A DNA stretch of 64,000 nt from Nigerium sp. (lineage in GTDB: Bacteria; Actinomycetota; Actinomycetes; Propionibacteriales; Propionibacteriaceae). The position numbers and the translations under genes were made by a program. This document shows positions 1 to 8,750 of this stretch, piece after piece. The stretch is from the NCBI GenBank assembly GCA_016711325.1, contig JADJTH010000008.1, forward strand, positions 248,001-312,000, in the 5' to 3' direction. Position 1 is the first letter of the stretch. Every line of letters begins with the position of its first letter. Under the pieces are notes generated by a model, which had not been told where the DNA came from, did no database searches, and saw only the letters and a program-made list of their open reading frames with translations.

Positions 1-79
1 TCAGGCTGACGTCGGAACCCTAGGGCAGGCCGATGGGCGGTGCCATGCACAGTGAGCCGTCCGAAGGGATCGTTGCGAA

Positions 80-118
80 GTCGTGATAAAACACGACATC
101 GAGTATCTCGATATCGAG
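80..118. promoter_or_regulatory. Cluster of perfect palindromes, likely operator region
   Basis: An AT-rich patch beyond the 3' end of purU holds three perfect inverted repeats: GTCGTG-N6-CACGAC at 80-97, ATCGAG-TAT-CTCGAT at 98-112 and CTCGATATCGAG at 107-118. The last two overlap. Palindromes built on ATCGAGAT-like units are typical of PadR-family operators, so this may be the promoter/operator of a gene that lies left of the window. The target gene is not visible, so the assignment is inference. Confidence 0.4.
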
Positions 119-126
119 GTAAGGGG

Positions 127-975
127 TCAGCGGAAGACGACCGTCCGCGAGCCGTCGCGGAATACGCGGTGCTCGGAGACCAGTCGGACGGCCGCGCCGA
201 GCGTGCGTGTCTCCTGCTCCTGGCCGAGGGCGGTGAGTTCGGCGACGTCGGCCGAATGGTCCACCCGGGTGACGTTCTGTTCGATGATCGGGCCTTCGTC
301 CAGATTCGGGGTGACGAAGTGCGCCGTGGCGCCGATGAGCTTCACCCCACGTTCGTGCGCCTGACGATACGGGTTGGCGCCCTTGAACCCCGGCAGGAAG
401 GAGTGGTGGATGTTGATGGCGCGTCCGCCGAGCGCGGCGCACAGCTCGGGGGAGAGGATCTGCATGTAGCGGGCCAGCACCACCAACTCGACCCGATCGG
501 CCTCGACCCGCTCGAGTACGCGACGTTCGAACTCGGCCTTGGTGCCGGGCAGTACCACGTGATCCGAGAACGGCACGCCGTAGAAGGACGCCAGCGGCGC
601 CAGGTCGGGATGGTTGGCCATCACGCCCGTGACCTCGATCGGGAGCAGGCCCGACCTGGTTCGGAACAACAGGTCGTTGAGACAGTGCCCTGCCCTGCTC
701 GCCAGGATGAGGGTGCGGCGTGGGCGTCCGACGGAATCGAGATGCCACTGGGCGTTGAGGTAGGCCGCGAGCGGCGCCAGCGCCTCTTCGAACCGTGCCC
801 GCTCGAATCCGGACTCCACCTGGACACGCATGAAGAACCGGCCGCTGCTCGAACTGAACTGCTGCAACTCGGTGATGTTCCCCTGCGCGGTCGCGATGGC
901 GCCGCTCACGGCGTGGACGATGCCGGGGCGGTCGGCGCATTCGAGGGTCAGCACCCAATGGGAGGAAATGGTCAC
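127..975 (-). CDS. purU: Formyltetrahydrofolate deformylase PurU
   Basis: Cytoplasmic enzyme hydrolysing 10-formyl-THF to formate and THF, which balances one-carbon pools and supplies formate. The 282-residue protein has an N-terminal ACT domain (about residues 5-85, opening LTLECADRPGIV) and a C-terminal formyl-transferase fold (about 88-282). The catalytic signature INIHHSFLPGF lies near residues 187-197 and the LDEGPI loop near 225. Family length is about 280. The GTG at 975 was chosen because the ACT domain begins right behind it; the frame stays open upstream to 1146, but that extension is low-complexity and unlike the family. It lies 58 bases beyond the 3' end of the patatin gene, on the same strand, and may be co-transcribed with it. 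Confidence 0.95.
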   Translation of the reverse strand: MTISSHWVLTLECADRPGIVHAVSGAIATAQGNITELQQFSSSSGRFFMRVQVESGFERARFEEALAPLAAYLNAQWHLDSVGRPRRTLILASRAGHCLNDLLFRTRSGLLPIEVTGVMANHPDLAPLASFYGVPFSDHVVLPGTKAEFERRVLERVEADRVELVVLARYMQILSPELCAALGGRAINIHHSFLPGFKGANPYRQAHERGVKLIGATAHFVTPNLDEGPIIEQNVTRVDHSADVAELTALGQEQETRTLGAAVRLVSEHRVFRDGSRTVVFR

Positions 976-1033
976 GGGCGCGAATCCTACCCTCGCACCC
1001 CTGCCGGTGCCGCTGTCTACGCCCGCGGGCGGG

Positions 1034-2035
1034 TCACAGGCCGGCGGCGTCGAAAGCGGCCACCGCCCGCTCCCGCCCGGTCGCGATGAGTTCGCTCGCG
1101 CGATGGAAGTCGAAAGCGGACGCGGTGTCTTGCGGGAACTCGACAAAGACGTCGGGCGGGCTCGCCGCCATGCGGAATCGCGTGATGAGGGACTCGGCCA
1201 CCTCGAGCGAGAGGGACACCACGTCGGTGGTGCGCAGCCCGCGGGGCAGTTCGCCGAAGTCGAAGTCGCGCGGTGCCGGCTCCTCGGTCTGGGGTGCGGC
1301 CGACTGGACAGGAAGGTCGTCGCGCTCGGTCTCGTGCCCCTCCTGGCCGAATCGTTCCGACCACCAGGCTCTCATGCCGCGTACCGTGCCGGACTCGAGC
1401 AGGCCGCGGCGCAGCCGCTCCGTCAACTCGCGGAGCAGGCCTTCGGTCTCATCGGACGCCGTCAGCGGACGGGCGCTGGCCGAGTCGCCGGTGCGGCGTC
1501 CTGACAGCGATACGGCCACCGTCAGGTCGGCGTCCGAGCCGAGTAGCGCATCTACCGGCACGGGATTGAGCAGGCCGCCGTCGGCCAGGAGTCGTCCGGA
1601 CACCATCACCGGCGTGAAGACGGACGGGATCCCGATCGAGGCTCGCATCGCGGTGGCCAGCGACCCGCGCTGGAACCACACCTCCCGGCCGTGCGTGAGA
1701 TCGGTGGCGACCGCGGTGAAGGGAATCGGCAACTCCTCGATGCGGGCGCCCTCCAGAAGGTCGGCGACGCGCTCCATCACCTTCTGGCCCCACAGCGCGC
1801 CCGGCCCGGTAAACGCCGGATCGAGAAGGCGCAGCAGGTCGTGCGGCGCCAGGTCTCGCACCCAATCGGTGTAGGCCGCCAGCTTCCCGGCGGCCTCCAG
1901 GCCGCCGATCACCGCGCCCATGGACGATCCCGCGATGGCGACGATCTCGTGGCCGCGCTCGTGCAGTTCGTCGATCACGCCAATGTGCGTGTAACCGCGC
2001 GCGCCGCCGGAACCCAGTGCCAGAGCGATCCGCAT
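1034..2035 (-). CDS. Patatin-like phospholipase family protein (RssA type)
   Basis: Predicted serine acyl hydrolase of the patatin fold, 333 residues. The N-terminus carries the glycine-rich oxyanion motif GSGGARG (about residues 8-14), followed by the nucleophile elbow GSSMG (about 37-41). The dyad aspartate sits in LLADGGLLNP (about 160). The C-terminal third (from about 200) is charged and not recognisable. No signal peptide is seen, so it is probably cytoplasmic or membrane-peripheral; the lipid substrate is unknown. The ATG start sits exactly 7 bases after a TACGCT box (minus strand), so the mRNA is probably leaderless. It is divergent from glf. Confidence 0.88.
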   Translation of the reverse strand: MRIALALGSGGARGYTHIGVIDELHERGHEIVAIAGSSMGAVIGGLEAAGKLAAYTDWVRDLAPHDLLRLLDPAFTGPGALWGQKVMERVADLLEGARIEELPIPFTAVATDLTHGREVWFQRGSLATAMRASIGIPSVFTPVMVSGRLLADGGLLNPVPVDALLGSDADLTVAVSLSGRRTGDSASARPLTASDETEGLLRELTERLRRGLLESGTVRGMRAWWSERFGQEGHETERDDLPVQSAAPQTEEPAPRDFDFGELPRGLRTTDVVSLSLEVAESLITRFRMAASPPDVFVEFPQDTASAFDFHRASELIATGRERAVAAFDAAGL

Positions 2036-2042
2036 GGGCGTC

Positions 2043-2048
2043 AGCGTA
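2043..2048 (-). promoter_or_regulatory. -10 box for leaderless patatin mRNA
   Basis: On the minus strand TACGCT (TANNNT type) is followed by 7 bases and then the ATG of the patatin gene, the spacing expected if transcription starts on the A of the start codon. No clear -35 box is seen. Confidence 0.5.
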
Positions 2049-2110
2049 GCCGGACGGGTACGTACTATTGTTGGGGCATTGTGACCAACCATCAGAAGTG
2101 GGGCTGAGCT

Positions 2111-3298
2111 GTGGCAGCAGATCTCGTCGTCGTCGGATCGGGGCTCTTCGGCCTCACGATCGCGGAACGAGCAGCGACCGATCTCGGATTGAAGGTCGTG
2201 CTGATCGACCGCCGCGATCACATCGGCGGCAACGCCTATTCCGAGAAGGAGGCACAGACGGGGATCGAGGTGCACCGCTACGGCGCGCACCTGTTCCACA
2301 CCAGCAACGAGCGCGTCTGGGAGTACGTGAACCGGTTCACGACCTTCACCAACTACGTGCACAAGGTCTACACGCGCCACCAGGGCGAGGTGTACCCGAT
2401 GCCGGTGAACCTGGGCACGATCAACCAGTTCTTCCGCTCCGCCTACAGCCCCGCCGAGGCGCGTGCGCTGATCGCCGAGCAGGCCGCCGAGCTGGGCGGC
2501 AAGGAGCCCGCGAACTTCGTCGAGAAGGGCATCTCCCTGATCGGGCGCCCCTTGTACGAGGCGTTCATCATGCACTACACCGCCAAGCAGTGGCAGACCG
2601 ACCCGGCCGAGCTCGAGGCGTCCATCATCAGCCGGTTGCCGGTGCGCTACACCTACGACAACCGCTACTTCAACGACACCCATGAGGGGCTGCCGACCGA
2701 CGGGTACGCGGCCTGGCTCGAGCGGATGGCCGACCACCCGAACATCGACGTCCGGCTGAGCACCGACTTCTTCGACCCGGCCCAGGAGATCAACCGCGAT
2801 GCCGTGCGCGGCAGCGTTCCGGTCGTGTACACCGGCCCGGTCGACCGCTACTTCGACTACTCCGAGGGCGAGCTGGGCTGGCGGACGATCGATCTGGAGG
2901 AAGAGGTGCTCCCCATCGAGGACTTCCAGGGAACCTCCGTGATGAACTACCCCGACGCCGACGTGCCCTTCACTCGCATCCACGAGTTCCGGCACTTCCA
3001 TCCCGAGCGCGACTACACCAAGGACGCGACGGTCATCATGCGCGAGTACAGCCGGTTCGCCGGCCGCGACGACGAGCCGTACTACCCGATCAACACGGAC
3101 GCCGACCGCGACGGCCTGCTGCGCTACCGCGACCGGGCCAACGCCGAGCCCGGCGTCCTGTTCGGTGGCCGCCTGGGCACCTACAAGTACCTCGACATGC
3201 ACATGGCCATCGGTTCGGCGCTCAGCATGTTCGACAACAAGATCAAGCCGCACTTCACCGAGGGCGCGGCGTTGCAGAGCGGCGGGGTGGACGCGTGA
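2111..3298 (+). CDS. glf: UDP-galactopyranose mutase
   Basis: Flavoenzyme that interconverts UDP-galactopyranose and UDP-galactofuranose, the donor for galactofuranose polymers. 395 residues, matching the family (about 370-400). An N-terminal FAD-binding dinucleotide fold with VVGSGLFGLTIAE lies near residues 6-18, followed by the acidic end of strand 2 (VLIDRRDHIGGNAY). GAHLFHTSN around 59-67 and the substrate-site segment near 155-190 (HYTAKQWQTDP) are characteristic. The GTG start gives a protein that begins immediately at the Rossmann strand. It overlaps the next gene by 4 bases (GTGA), indicating translational coupling to the galactofuranosyltransferase that uses its product. Confidence 0.96.
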   Translation: MAADLVVVGSGLFGLTIAERAATDLGLKVVLIDRRDHIGGNAYSEKEAQTGIEVHRYGAHLFHTSNERVWEYVNRFTTFTNYVHKVYTRHQGEVYPMPVNLGTINQFFRSAYSPAEARALIAEQAAELGGKEPANFVEKGISLIGRPLYEAFIMHYTAKQWQTDPAELEASIISRLPVRYTYDNRYFNDTHEGLPTDGYAAWLERMADHPNIDVRLSTDFFDPAQEINRDAVRGSVPVVYTGPVDRYFDYSEGELGWRTIDLEEEVLPIEDFQGTSVMNYPDADVPFTRIHEFRHFHPERDYTKDATVIMREYSRFAGRDDEPYYPINTDADRDGLLRYRDRANAEPGVLFGGRLGTYKYLDMHMAIGSALSMFDNKIKPHFTEGAALQSGGVDA

Positions 3299-5289
3299 CC
3301 GAGACAGTTGCCTACATCTCGCCGCTGACGACGACCGTCGCCGGTAGCGAACCGCTGCGCGAGGTCGCCCGCGTGCGGTTTCCCGCCCGCGGCGACATCG
3401 ACGCGGCACCGTTGTACGTCGACCCCGCGCGCGTGCCCGAGCCGGACGCCGACGGCGAGATCGTCATGGTCTCGACGGCGTCCAACGACGACATCCCACA
3501 CCCCGACGACTACCTCTCGGACCGCTCGCTGCGCGTGAGCCCCGGTGGCCGGGTGTCCCTGGGGTCGTACTTCAACGCCTTCCCCGCATCCTATTGGCGC
3601 TGGTGGACGGACGTGACCTCGGTCGTATTGCGCGTGCTGACCACGGGCGACGGCAACGTCATCGTGTTCCGAAGCAACGCCCGCGGACAGATCCAGCGCG
3701 TCGACTCCCGGCGGCTCAAGGGCACCGAAGAAAACGTGTTCGAGTTGCCGCTGACCCCCTTCAGCGACGGCGGGTGGTACTGGTTCGACCTCGCGGGCGG
3801 CGACAGCGGCCTGGTGCTCGAGGAGGCGTCCTGGCTGGTGCCCGCTGGCGAGACGCCCGTCGGCACGGTCAACCTCGGCATGACCACCTTCAACCGTCCC
3901 GACTACGCGGTCGCGAACGTCCGTGCGATCGCGGCGGCGCCCGAGCTGCGCGGCGTCGTCCACGAGATGCTGGTGGTCGACCAGGGCACCCAGTTGGTGA
4001 CCGACGAGCCCGACTTCGCCGCCGCCGAGGCCGAGATGGAGGGCCGGCTGCGGATCATCCGGCAGGGCAACATGGGCGGTTCCGGTGGGTACGCCCGGGG
4101 CATGTACGAGACCCTTCAGGGCAGCGCGTCGGGCACCAAGGCCGACTATTTCATGACGCTCGACGACGACATCAAGATCGAGCCGGAGTCGATCCTGCGG
4201 GCTGTGACGTTCGCCGACTACTGCCGGACGCCGACCATCGTCGGGTCGCACATGTTCGACCTGCACAACCGCACGATGATGAACGCGTTCGCCGAGATCG
4301 TCGACCCGTGGTCGTTCCGCTGGGGACCGCCCGAGGGGCTGGGCCAGATCGACCTCGCGTCCCGTGGCCTGCGCTCGCGCCGCATCCTGCACCGACGCTG
4401 GGACGCCGACTACAACGGCTGGTGGATGTGCCTCATCCCGCGGGTCGTCCTGGAAGAGGTCGGCTTGTCGCTGCCGGTCTTCATCAAGTGGGACGACTCC
4501 GAGTACTCGCTGCGGGCGCGCACGCACGGCTTCCCGACCGTCAGCCTGCCGGGTTCCGCCGTGTGGCACGTGTCGTGGGCCGACAAGGACGACGCCGTCG
4601 ACTGGCAGGCGTACTTCCACGAGCGCAACCGCACGATCGTCGCCCTGCTGTACTCCGGCTTTCTCAAGGGCGGACGAATGCTGCGCGAGTCGGCCATGAT
4701 CGCGACCAAGCACACGATCTCGATGCAGTATTACGCCAGCCGGCTGGTGCTGGACGGGCTCACCGACGTCCTCGCCGGCCCCGAGGGGCTGCACGGCCAG
4801 ATCGTGTCCGCGGCGGCGCGAGCCCGCGGGCTCAAGGCCGAGTACATCGAGGCGCAGACGACCCGCGACATCGGCTCGTTGCCGCCGGTGCGCACGAAGA
4901 AGCCGCAGCGCCGACGCGAGGCCAAGCCGCCGAGCACGCCGGCCCTCATCCCGTGGACGGTGTCCACGCTCGTGCGCCAGGTCGTGCTGCCGCCGCGTCC
5001 GCTGTCGAAGGAGTATCCCGAGGCGGCCATCGCGAACGCCGACAGCAAGTGGTATTGGCTGCCGCGCTTCGATTCGGCGGTCGTCACCAACGCCGACGGC
5101 ACCGGGGCGTCCGTCCACCGGCGGGATCCGGCGCTGGTGCGGCAGTTGACGCTGGAGAGTGTGCGGCTGCATTCCGAGCTGGGCCGGCGCTGGGAATCGC
5201 TCGCGGCGGCCTACCGTGAGGCGCTGCCACGGATCACGTCCCCCGAGGCGTGGGCCGCGACGTTCGCCGCCAACAGCGCGGACGAGTGA
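3295..5289 (+). CDS. glfT2: Galactofuranosyltransferase GlfT2-like
   Basis: Membrane-associated GT2-family polymerase that, in mycobacteria, extends the galactan chain with alternating beta-1,5/1,6 galactofuranose. 664 residues, near the mycobacterial enzyme (about 640). An N-terminal beta-rich domain (about 1-185) precedes a GT-A domain; the metal-binding motif TLDDDI is near residue 285, the catalytic acidic segment KWDDSEYSLRAR near 400 and a WHVSW histidine near 425. A helical C-terminal region follows. GTG start overlapping the glf stop codon. Context (glf, exporter, further GTs) supports galactan synthesis. The exact linkage made cannot be read from sequence. Confidence 0.9.
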   Translation: MTETVAYISPLTTTVAGSEPLREVARVRFPARGDIDAAPLYVDPARVPEPDADGEIVMVSTASNDDIPHPDDYLSDRSLRVSPGGRVSLGSYFNAFPASYWRWWTDVTSVVLRVLTTGDGNVIVFRSNARGQIQRVDSRRLKGTEENVFELPLTPFSDGGWYWFDLAGGDSGLVLEEASWLVPAGETPVGTVNLGMTTFNRPDYAVANVRAIAAAPELRGVVHEMLVVDQGTQLVTDEPDFAAAEAEMEGRLRIIRQGNMGGSGGYARGMYETLQGSASGTKADYFMTLDDDIKIEPESILRAVTFADYCRTPTIVGSHMFDLHNRTMMNAFAEIVDPWSFRWGPPEGLGQIDLASRGLRSRRILHRRWDADYNGWWMCLIPRVVLEEVGLSLPVFIKWDDSEYSLRARTHGFPTVSLPGSAVWHVSWADKDDAVDWQAYFHERNRTIVALLYSGFLKGGRMLRESAMIATKHTISMQYYASRLVLDGLTDVLAGPEGLHGQIVSAAARARGLKAEYIEAQTTRDIGSLPPVRTKKPQRRREAKPPSTPALIPWTVSTLVRQVVLPPRPLSKEYPEAAIANADSKWYWLPRFDSAVVTNADGTGASVHRRDPALVRQLTLESVRLHSELGRRWESLAAAYREALPRITSPEAWAATFAANSADE

Positions 5290-5298
5290 CGCCCCTCG

Positions 5299-6156
5299 AT
5301 GACAGGTGATCTCGTCGCGCCCGGTCGCGGGCGTGGGTTGCGCGATGTCCTGCACGACCGGTACCTGCTCCAGCTGATCGTCCGCAAGGAGATCCAGGTG
5401 CGGTACCGGGGCTCGGTCCTCGGCATCCTGTGGAGTTACATCAAGCCGGCGGCGCAGTTTGCCGTGTTCTACGTGGCGATGGGCGTGTTCCTGGGCCTCA
5501 ACAAGGGAGTCCAGAACTACGCGGTGTACCTGTTCTCCGGCATCGTCGTCATGAATTACTTCAACGAGGCGTTCGGCAACGCGGCGCGGTCGATCGTCGG
5601 CAACGGGCACTTGATCAAGAAGATCTATCTGCCGCGCGAGCTTTTCCCGGTCTCCTCGCTGTGGGTGGCCGTGGTGCACTTCGTTCCGCAGGCGATCGTG
5701 CTGCTGCTGGCCAGCCTGATCACCGGATGGCGACCGGGCCTGTCTCACCTGGCGGCCATCGCCGGCGGCTTCGTCATCGTGGCGGTGTTCTCGCTCGGCC
5801 TCGGGTTGTTGTTCACCACCGCGAACGTCTTCTTCCGCGACGCCGAGAACATCGTCGACCTCATCGCCATGGTGGCCACGTGGGCCTCGCCCGTGCTGTA
5901 CATGTGGACGATGGTCGAGCAGGCCGTGCCCGGGTGGATGTTCAAGGTCTACATGCTCAACCCGTTGACCGTGGCCGTCGAGCTCTTCCACTACGGCTTC
6001 TGGCTGCCTACCGCGCCTGAGCACGGCGCGTACCACGTCATCCCGGGGCTGTTCTCCGTCTGGACGCCGATCGCTCTCGGCGTATCGATCGTGTTCTTGT
6101 GGCTCGGGGATCTCGTATTCCGGCGCTACGAGGGTCAGTTCGCGCAGGAGCTGTGA
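5299..6156 (+). CDS. wzm: ABC-2 type polysaccharide exporter, permease (Wzm-like)
   Basis: Membrane subunit of an ABC exporter that moves lipid-linked polysaccharide across the membrane. 285 residues with an amphipathic N-terminus (LLQLIVRKEIQVRYRGSVLG near 24-43, the classic start of the ABC-2 family) and about six hydrophobic segments from residue 46 onward. Ten bases separate it from the GlfT2-like gene and its stop codon overlaps the start of the ATPase gene, so all four genes form one transcript. In mycobacteria the homologous pair exports galactan precursors; here the same cargo is inferred from linkage to glf. Confidence 0.92.
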   Translation: MTGDLVAPGRGRGLRDVLHDRYLLQLIVRKEIQVRYRGSVLGILWSYIKPAAQFAVFYVAMGVFLGLNKGVQNYAVYLFSGIVVMNYFNEAFGNAARSIVGNGHLIKKIYLPRELFPVSSLWVAVVHFVPQAIVLLLASLITGWRPGLSHLAAIAGGFVIVAVFSLGLGLLFTTANVFFRDAENIVDLIAMVATWASPVLYMWTMVEQAVPGWMFKVYMLNPLTVAVELFHYGFWLPTAPEHGAYHVIPGLFSVWTPIALGVSIVFLWLGDLVFRRYEGQFAQEL

Positions 6157-6890
6157 TGGGTGTGGTCATGGTTCGGCTGGAGGGCGTCACCAAGCGGTTC
6201 GTGTTGCGCCACACGCGCTCGATGAAAGAGGCGCTGGTGTGGCTGTTCACGGGCCGTAAGGGCGACCTGTCGGCGACGTTCAACGCCCTCGACGGCGTCG
6301 ATCTCGAGATCAGCAAGGGTGAGACCGTCGCGTTGCTCGGCTTCAACGGTTCGGGCAAGTCGACGACGCTGAAGCTGATGTCAGGCGTCATGCGTCCCGA
6401 TTCGGGCACGGTCGGTGTCCGCGGCAAGATCGCGGGCCTGATCGAGGTCGGAGCGGGGTTCCACCACGACCTTCCCGGGCGCGACAACGTGTACCTCAAC
6501 GGCGCGATCCTGGGGATGACGAAGGAGGAGATCGACGCGCGGTTCGACGACATCGTCGCCTTTTCCGAGATCGGCGAGTTCATCGACACCGAGGTGAAGT
6601 TCTATTCCTCGGGCATGTACCTGCGCCTGGCCTTCGCGGTGGCCGTGCACACCGACCCCGACGTCTTCCTCGTCGACGAGATCCTCGCCGTGGGCGACGA
6701 GCCGTTCCAGCGCAAGTGCATCGGCCGGATCAAGGAGCTCGTGGCGCGGGGCAAGACGCTGGTGGTTGTGTCCCACGACCTGGGGCTGGTCTCCGAGATC
6801 TGCGAGCGGGGCATCGTGATGGAGAAGGGCCGCAAGGTCTTCGACGGCACGTGCACGGACGCGGTGGCCTACTTGCGCGGCGCCCGCTGA
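6156..6890 (+). CDS. wzt: ABC polysaccharide exporter, ATP-binding subunit (Wzt-like)
   Basis: ATPase energising the adjacent permease. 244 residues; Walker A LLGFNGSGKST near residues 54-64, the diverged signature YSSGMYLRLAFAVA near 150-163, and Walker B VFLVDEILA near 170-178, all typical of the Wzt/TagH group. There is no extra C-terminal carbohydrate-binding domain, so cargo recognition is probably of the lipid-linked reducing end. ATG at 6156 overlaps the permease stop (TGATG); a second in-frame ATG at 6168 is possible. The last 22 bases overlap the 3' end of the oppositely directed glycosyltransferase gene. Confidence 0.93.
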   Translation: MGVVMVRLEGVTKRFVLRHTRSMKEALVWLFTGRKGDLSATFNALDGVDLEISKGETVALLGFNGSGKSTTLKLMSGVMRPDSGTVGVRGKIAGLIEVGAGFHHDLPGRDNVYLNGAILGMTKEEIDARFDDIVAFSEIGEFIDTEVKFYSSGMYLRLAFAVAVHTDPDVFLVDEILAVGDEPFQRKCIGRIKELVARGKTLVVVSHDLGLVSEICERGIVMEKGRKVFDGTCTDAVAYLRGAR

Positions 6891-7732
6891 GGATCGCGCG
6901 TCCGGGCGGCCAGCCCGTAGACGCGTCGGCGCAGCGAGGTGGGCACGACCCGCCAGCCGCCGCGGACTGCGATGTTGCGCGCCCACTGCCGCGTGGTGGT
7001 GAAGCCGATCTGGCGCATCCAGCGCTGGAGTTTCAGTTCGGAGCGCAGCAGCGTCCAGCCGCCGCGGCGTTCGTACGCGCCCGCGCCGACCCGGTACAGC
7101 ACGAGGGGCTCGGCCACGTTCGCGACCGTGGCGCCGGCGTTGATCATGCGGACGAACAGCCAGTAGTCCTCCATCTTGTCGAGGTGCCGGTAGCCGCCCG
7201 CGGCGTCGATGGAGTCGCGGCGGTACACGACGGCGGGGTGGTTGAACGGATCCCGGAATCGCGCGAGCGCGCTGATCGCGTCGTGATCGGTGGGGTACGC
7301 CCGCACCAGTCCTGGCTCGGCCTCGTCATCGTGGAACTCGGTGATCGCGCTCGAGACGAGATCGATCCCGCCGTGGGCGACCAGCGGTACCTGACGCTCG
7401 AAGCGGTGGGGCAGGGAGATGTCGTCGGCGTCCGCGCGGGCGACGACCGGGTGCGCGCACGCGTCCAGCCCGCGATTCAACGCCCGCGCGAGGCCGACGT
7501 TCTCGGGCAGCGCCACGATGGTGACGGGCACCCCCGCGGTGATCCGGCCCGCGCCGGCGGCGTCCAGCACCTCGCGGGTGGCGGCGCCGACCGGGCCGTC
7601 CACCACGATGACCAGTTCGTCGGGACGAAGGGTCTGGTCGGCGGTGACGGACGCGATGGCGCGGCTGAAGAACGAGGCGGTGTCGCCCGCGTAGACGGGC
7701 AGCAGCACGCTGAACCGAGCGGGCTCAGCCAC
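6869..7732 (-). CDS. Glycosyltransferase family 2 protein
   Basis: Predicted cytoplasmic-face GT-A enzyme of 287 residues. The fold starts FSVLLPVYAGD; the nucleotide-sugar motif is RADADDISLPHRFE and an acceptor/catalytic segment KMEDYWLFVRM lies near residues 190-200. A basic C-terminus (ARNIAVRGGWRVVP, LRRRVYGLAAR) probably lies on the membrane. Donor and product are not readable; location between the exporter and the GlfT1-like gene suggests a role in linker or side-chain assembly of the same polymer. GTG at 7732 overlaps the end of the upstream gene by 8 bases. Upstream in-frame codons are out-of-character, so the long frame to 7915 was not used. Confidence 0.85.
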   Translation of the reverse strand: MAEPARFSVLLPVYAGDTASFFSRAIASVTADQTLRPDELVIVVDGPVGAATREVLDAAGAGRITAGVPVTIVALPENVGLARALNRGLDACAHPVVARADADDISLPHRFERQVPLVAHGGIDLVSSAITEFHDDEAEPGLVRAYPTDHDAISALARFRDPFNHPAVVYRRDSIDAAGGYRHLDKMEDYWLFVRMINAGATVANVAEPLVLYRVGAGAYERRGGWTLLRSELKLQRWMRQIGFTTTRQWARNIAVRGGWRVVPTSLRRRVYGLAARTRDPQRAPRK

Positions 7733-8672
7733 GACCAGCCCCGGTCTCGACGGCGCGCACGTCGTCCGCGACCGGCGTCGCGGCCAGCACCTCGACGGTG
7801 GCCCGTGGCGCGTGGCGGGCCTCGGCGAGGCCGCGCCGCCCGTAGCCGGCCAGCGCCGCCCGGTCGTCGGAGCGCCGCAGCATACGCGCCCAGCGTCGCA
7901 GCGTGGAGGCCGCATACAGCGTGCGATCGACGGGACCCAGGGCGTCCGACCGGGTGAACAGCCACGCCTTGTTGCGCACCTCGTTGACGAACCGCGGGCC
8001 CGGATCGGCGTCCGAGGAGCCGAACACCTTGGTCAGGTGATAGACGCGGCTCGCCGGCACGTACAGGCCCACGCCGCGCCGCAGCAGGCGGGTGGTGTAC
8101 TCGAAGTCGTCGTTCCACAGGAAGTAGTCGGCCACCGGCAGACCGTGGCGGCGGATCGCGTCGGCGTCCACCAGGATCGACACGAAGGACGCCGAGCGCA
8201 CCGGATACCCGCCCGCCAGCGCGGCCCGGGCGCGGTCGGCCCGTGACGCCCCCAGCCGCGGACGGGGGGTGTTCATCGGGTGCTCGCGCCCGTCATGCCA
8301 GTCGGCGCGCGAGGCGGCGATCGTCACGTGTCCCGGGTAGCGTGCCCGCGCGGACGTCAGTTCGGCCAGCGCGGTGGCGGTGGGGACGGTGTCGTCGTCC
8401 ATGATCCAGACCAGATCGGCGGCATGCGTCGTGACGGCCCGGGCGATGCCGGCCGCGAAGCCTCCCGCACCGCCGGTGTTGCGCGGCAGTGTCACCACCT
8501 CGCTGACCACCGGGTGAGCCGCGGCGAGCGCGGCGGTGTCGTCGGTGGAGGCGTTGTCGATGACCACGACCGCGTCGAGCGGACGGGTCTGCGCGGCGAG
8601 CCCAGTCAGGTTCTGCTCGAGAAGGTCGCGGCGATTCCAGGCAACCACCACGGCCACCACCCGTTCACGCAT
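7725..8672 (-). CDS. Galactofuranosyltransferase GlfT1-like (GT2)
   Basis: 315 residues, similar in length and layout to mycobacterial GlfT1, which adds the first two galactofuranoses to the lipid-linked linker. N-terminal GT-A strand VVAVVVAWNRRD, donor motif LPRNTGGAGGF near 68-78, metal site WIMDDDTVP near 95-103, and the catalytic segment FLWNDDFEYTTRLLRRG near 195-211. ATG at 8672. Together with glf and the GlfT2-like gene this gives a full initiator plus polymerase set. Assignment to GlfT1 rather than another GT2 (for example rhamnosyltransferase WbbL) rests on motif pattern and context. Confidence 0.78.
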   Translation of the reverse strand: MRERVVAVVVAWNRRDLLEQNLTGLAAQTRPLDAVVVIDNASTDDTAALAAAHPVVSEVVTLPRNTGGAGGFAAGIARAVTTHAADLVWIMDDDTVPTATALAELTSARARYPGHVTIAASRADWHDGREHPMNTPRPRLGASRADRARAALAGGYPVRSASFVSILVDADAIRRHGLPVADYFLWNDDFEYTTRLLRRGVGLYVPASRVYHLTKVFGSSDADPGPRFVNEVRNKAWLFTRSDALGPVDRTLYAASTLRRWARMLRRSDDRAALAGYGRRGLAEARHAPRATVEVLAATPVADDVRAVETGAGRG

Positions 8673-8750
8673 GGACGCATCACCCCTCACGCCAGACCCT
8701 AGCCGAGAGCGCCGTCCGGGCGGTGTCCGCCACCCCGATACGCTGAGGGG

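Noticed and set aside
1..79. Partial minus-strand gene starting at a GTG near position 49
   Set aside because: No ribosome site or recognisable residues; the frame is too short to judge.
1034..3409. Very long minus-strand frame covering glf and patatin regions
   Set aside because: Only the part from ATG 2035 has patatin motifs; the rest is antisense of glf and is low-complexity His/Arg/Val-rich, a usual high-GC shadow.
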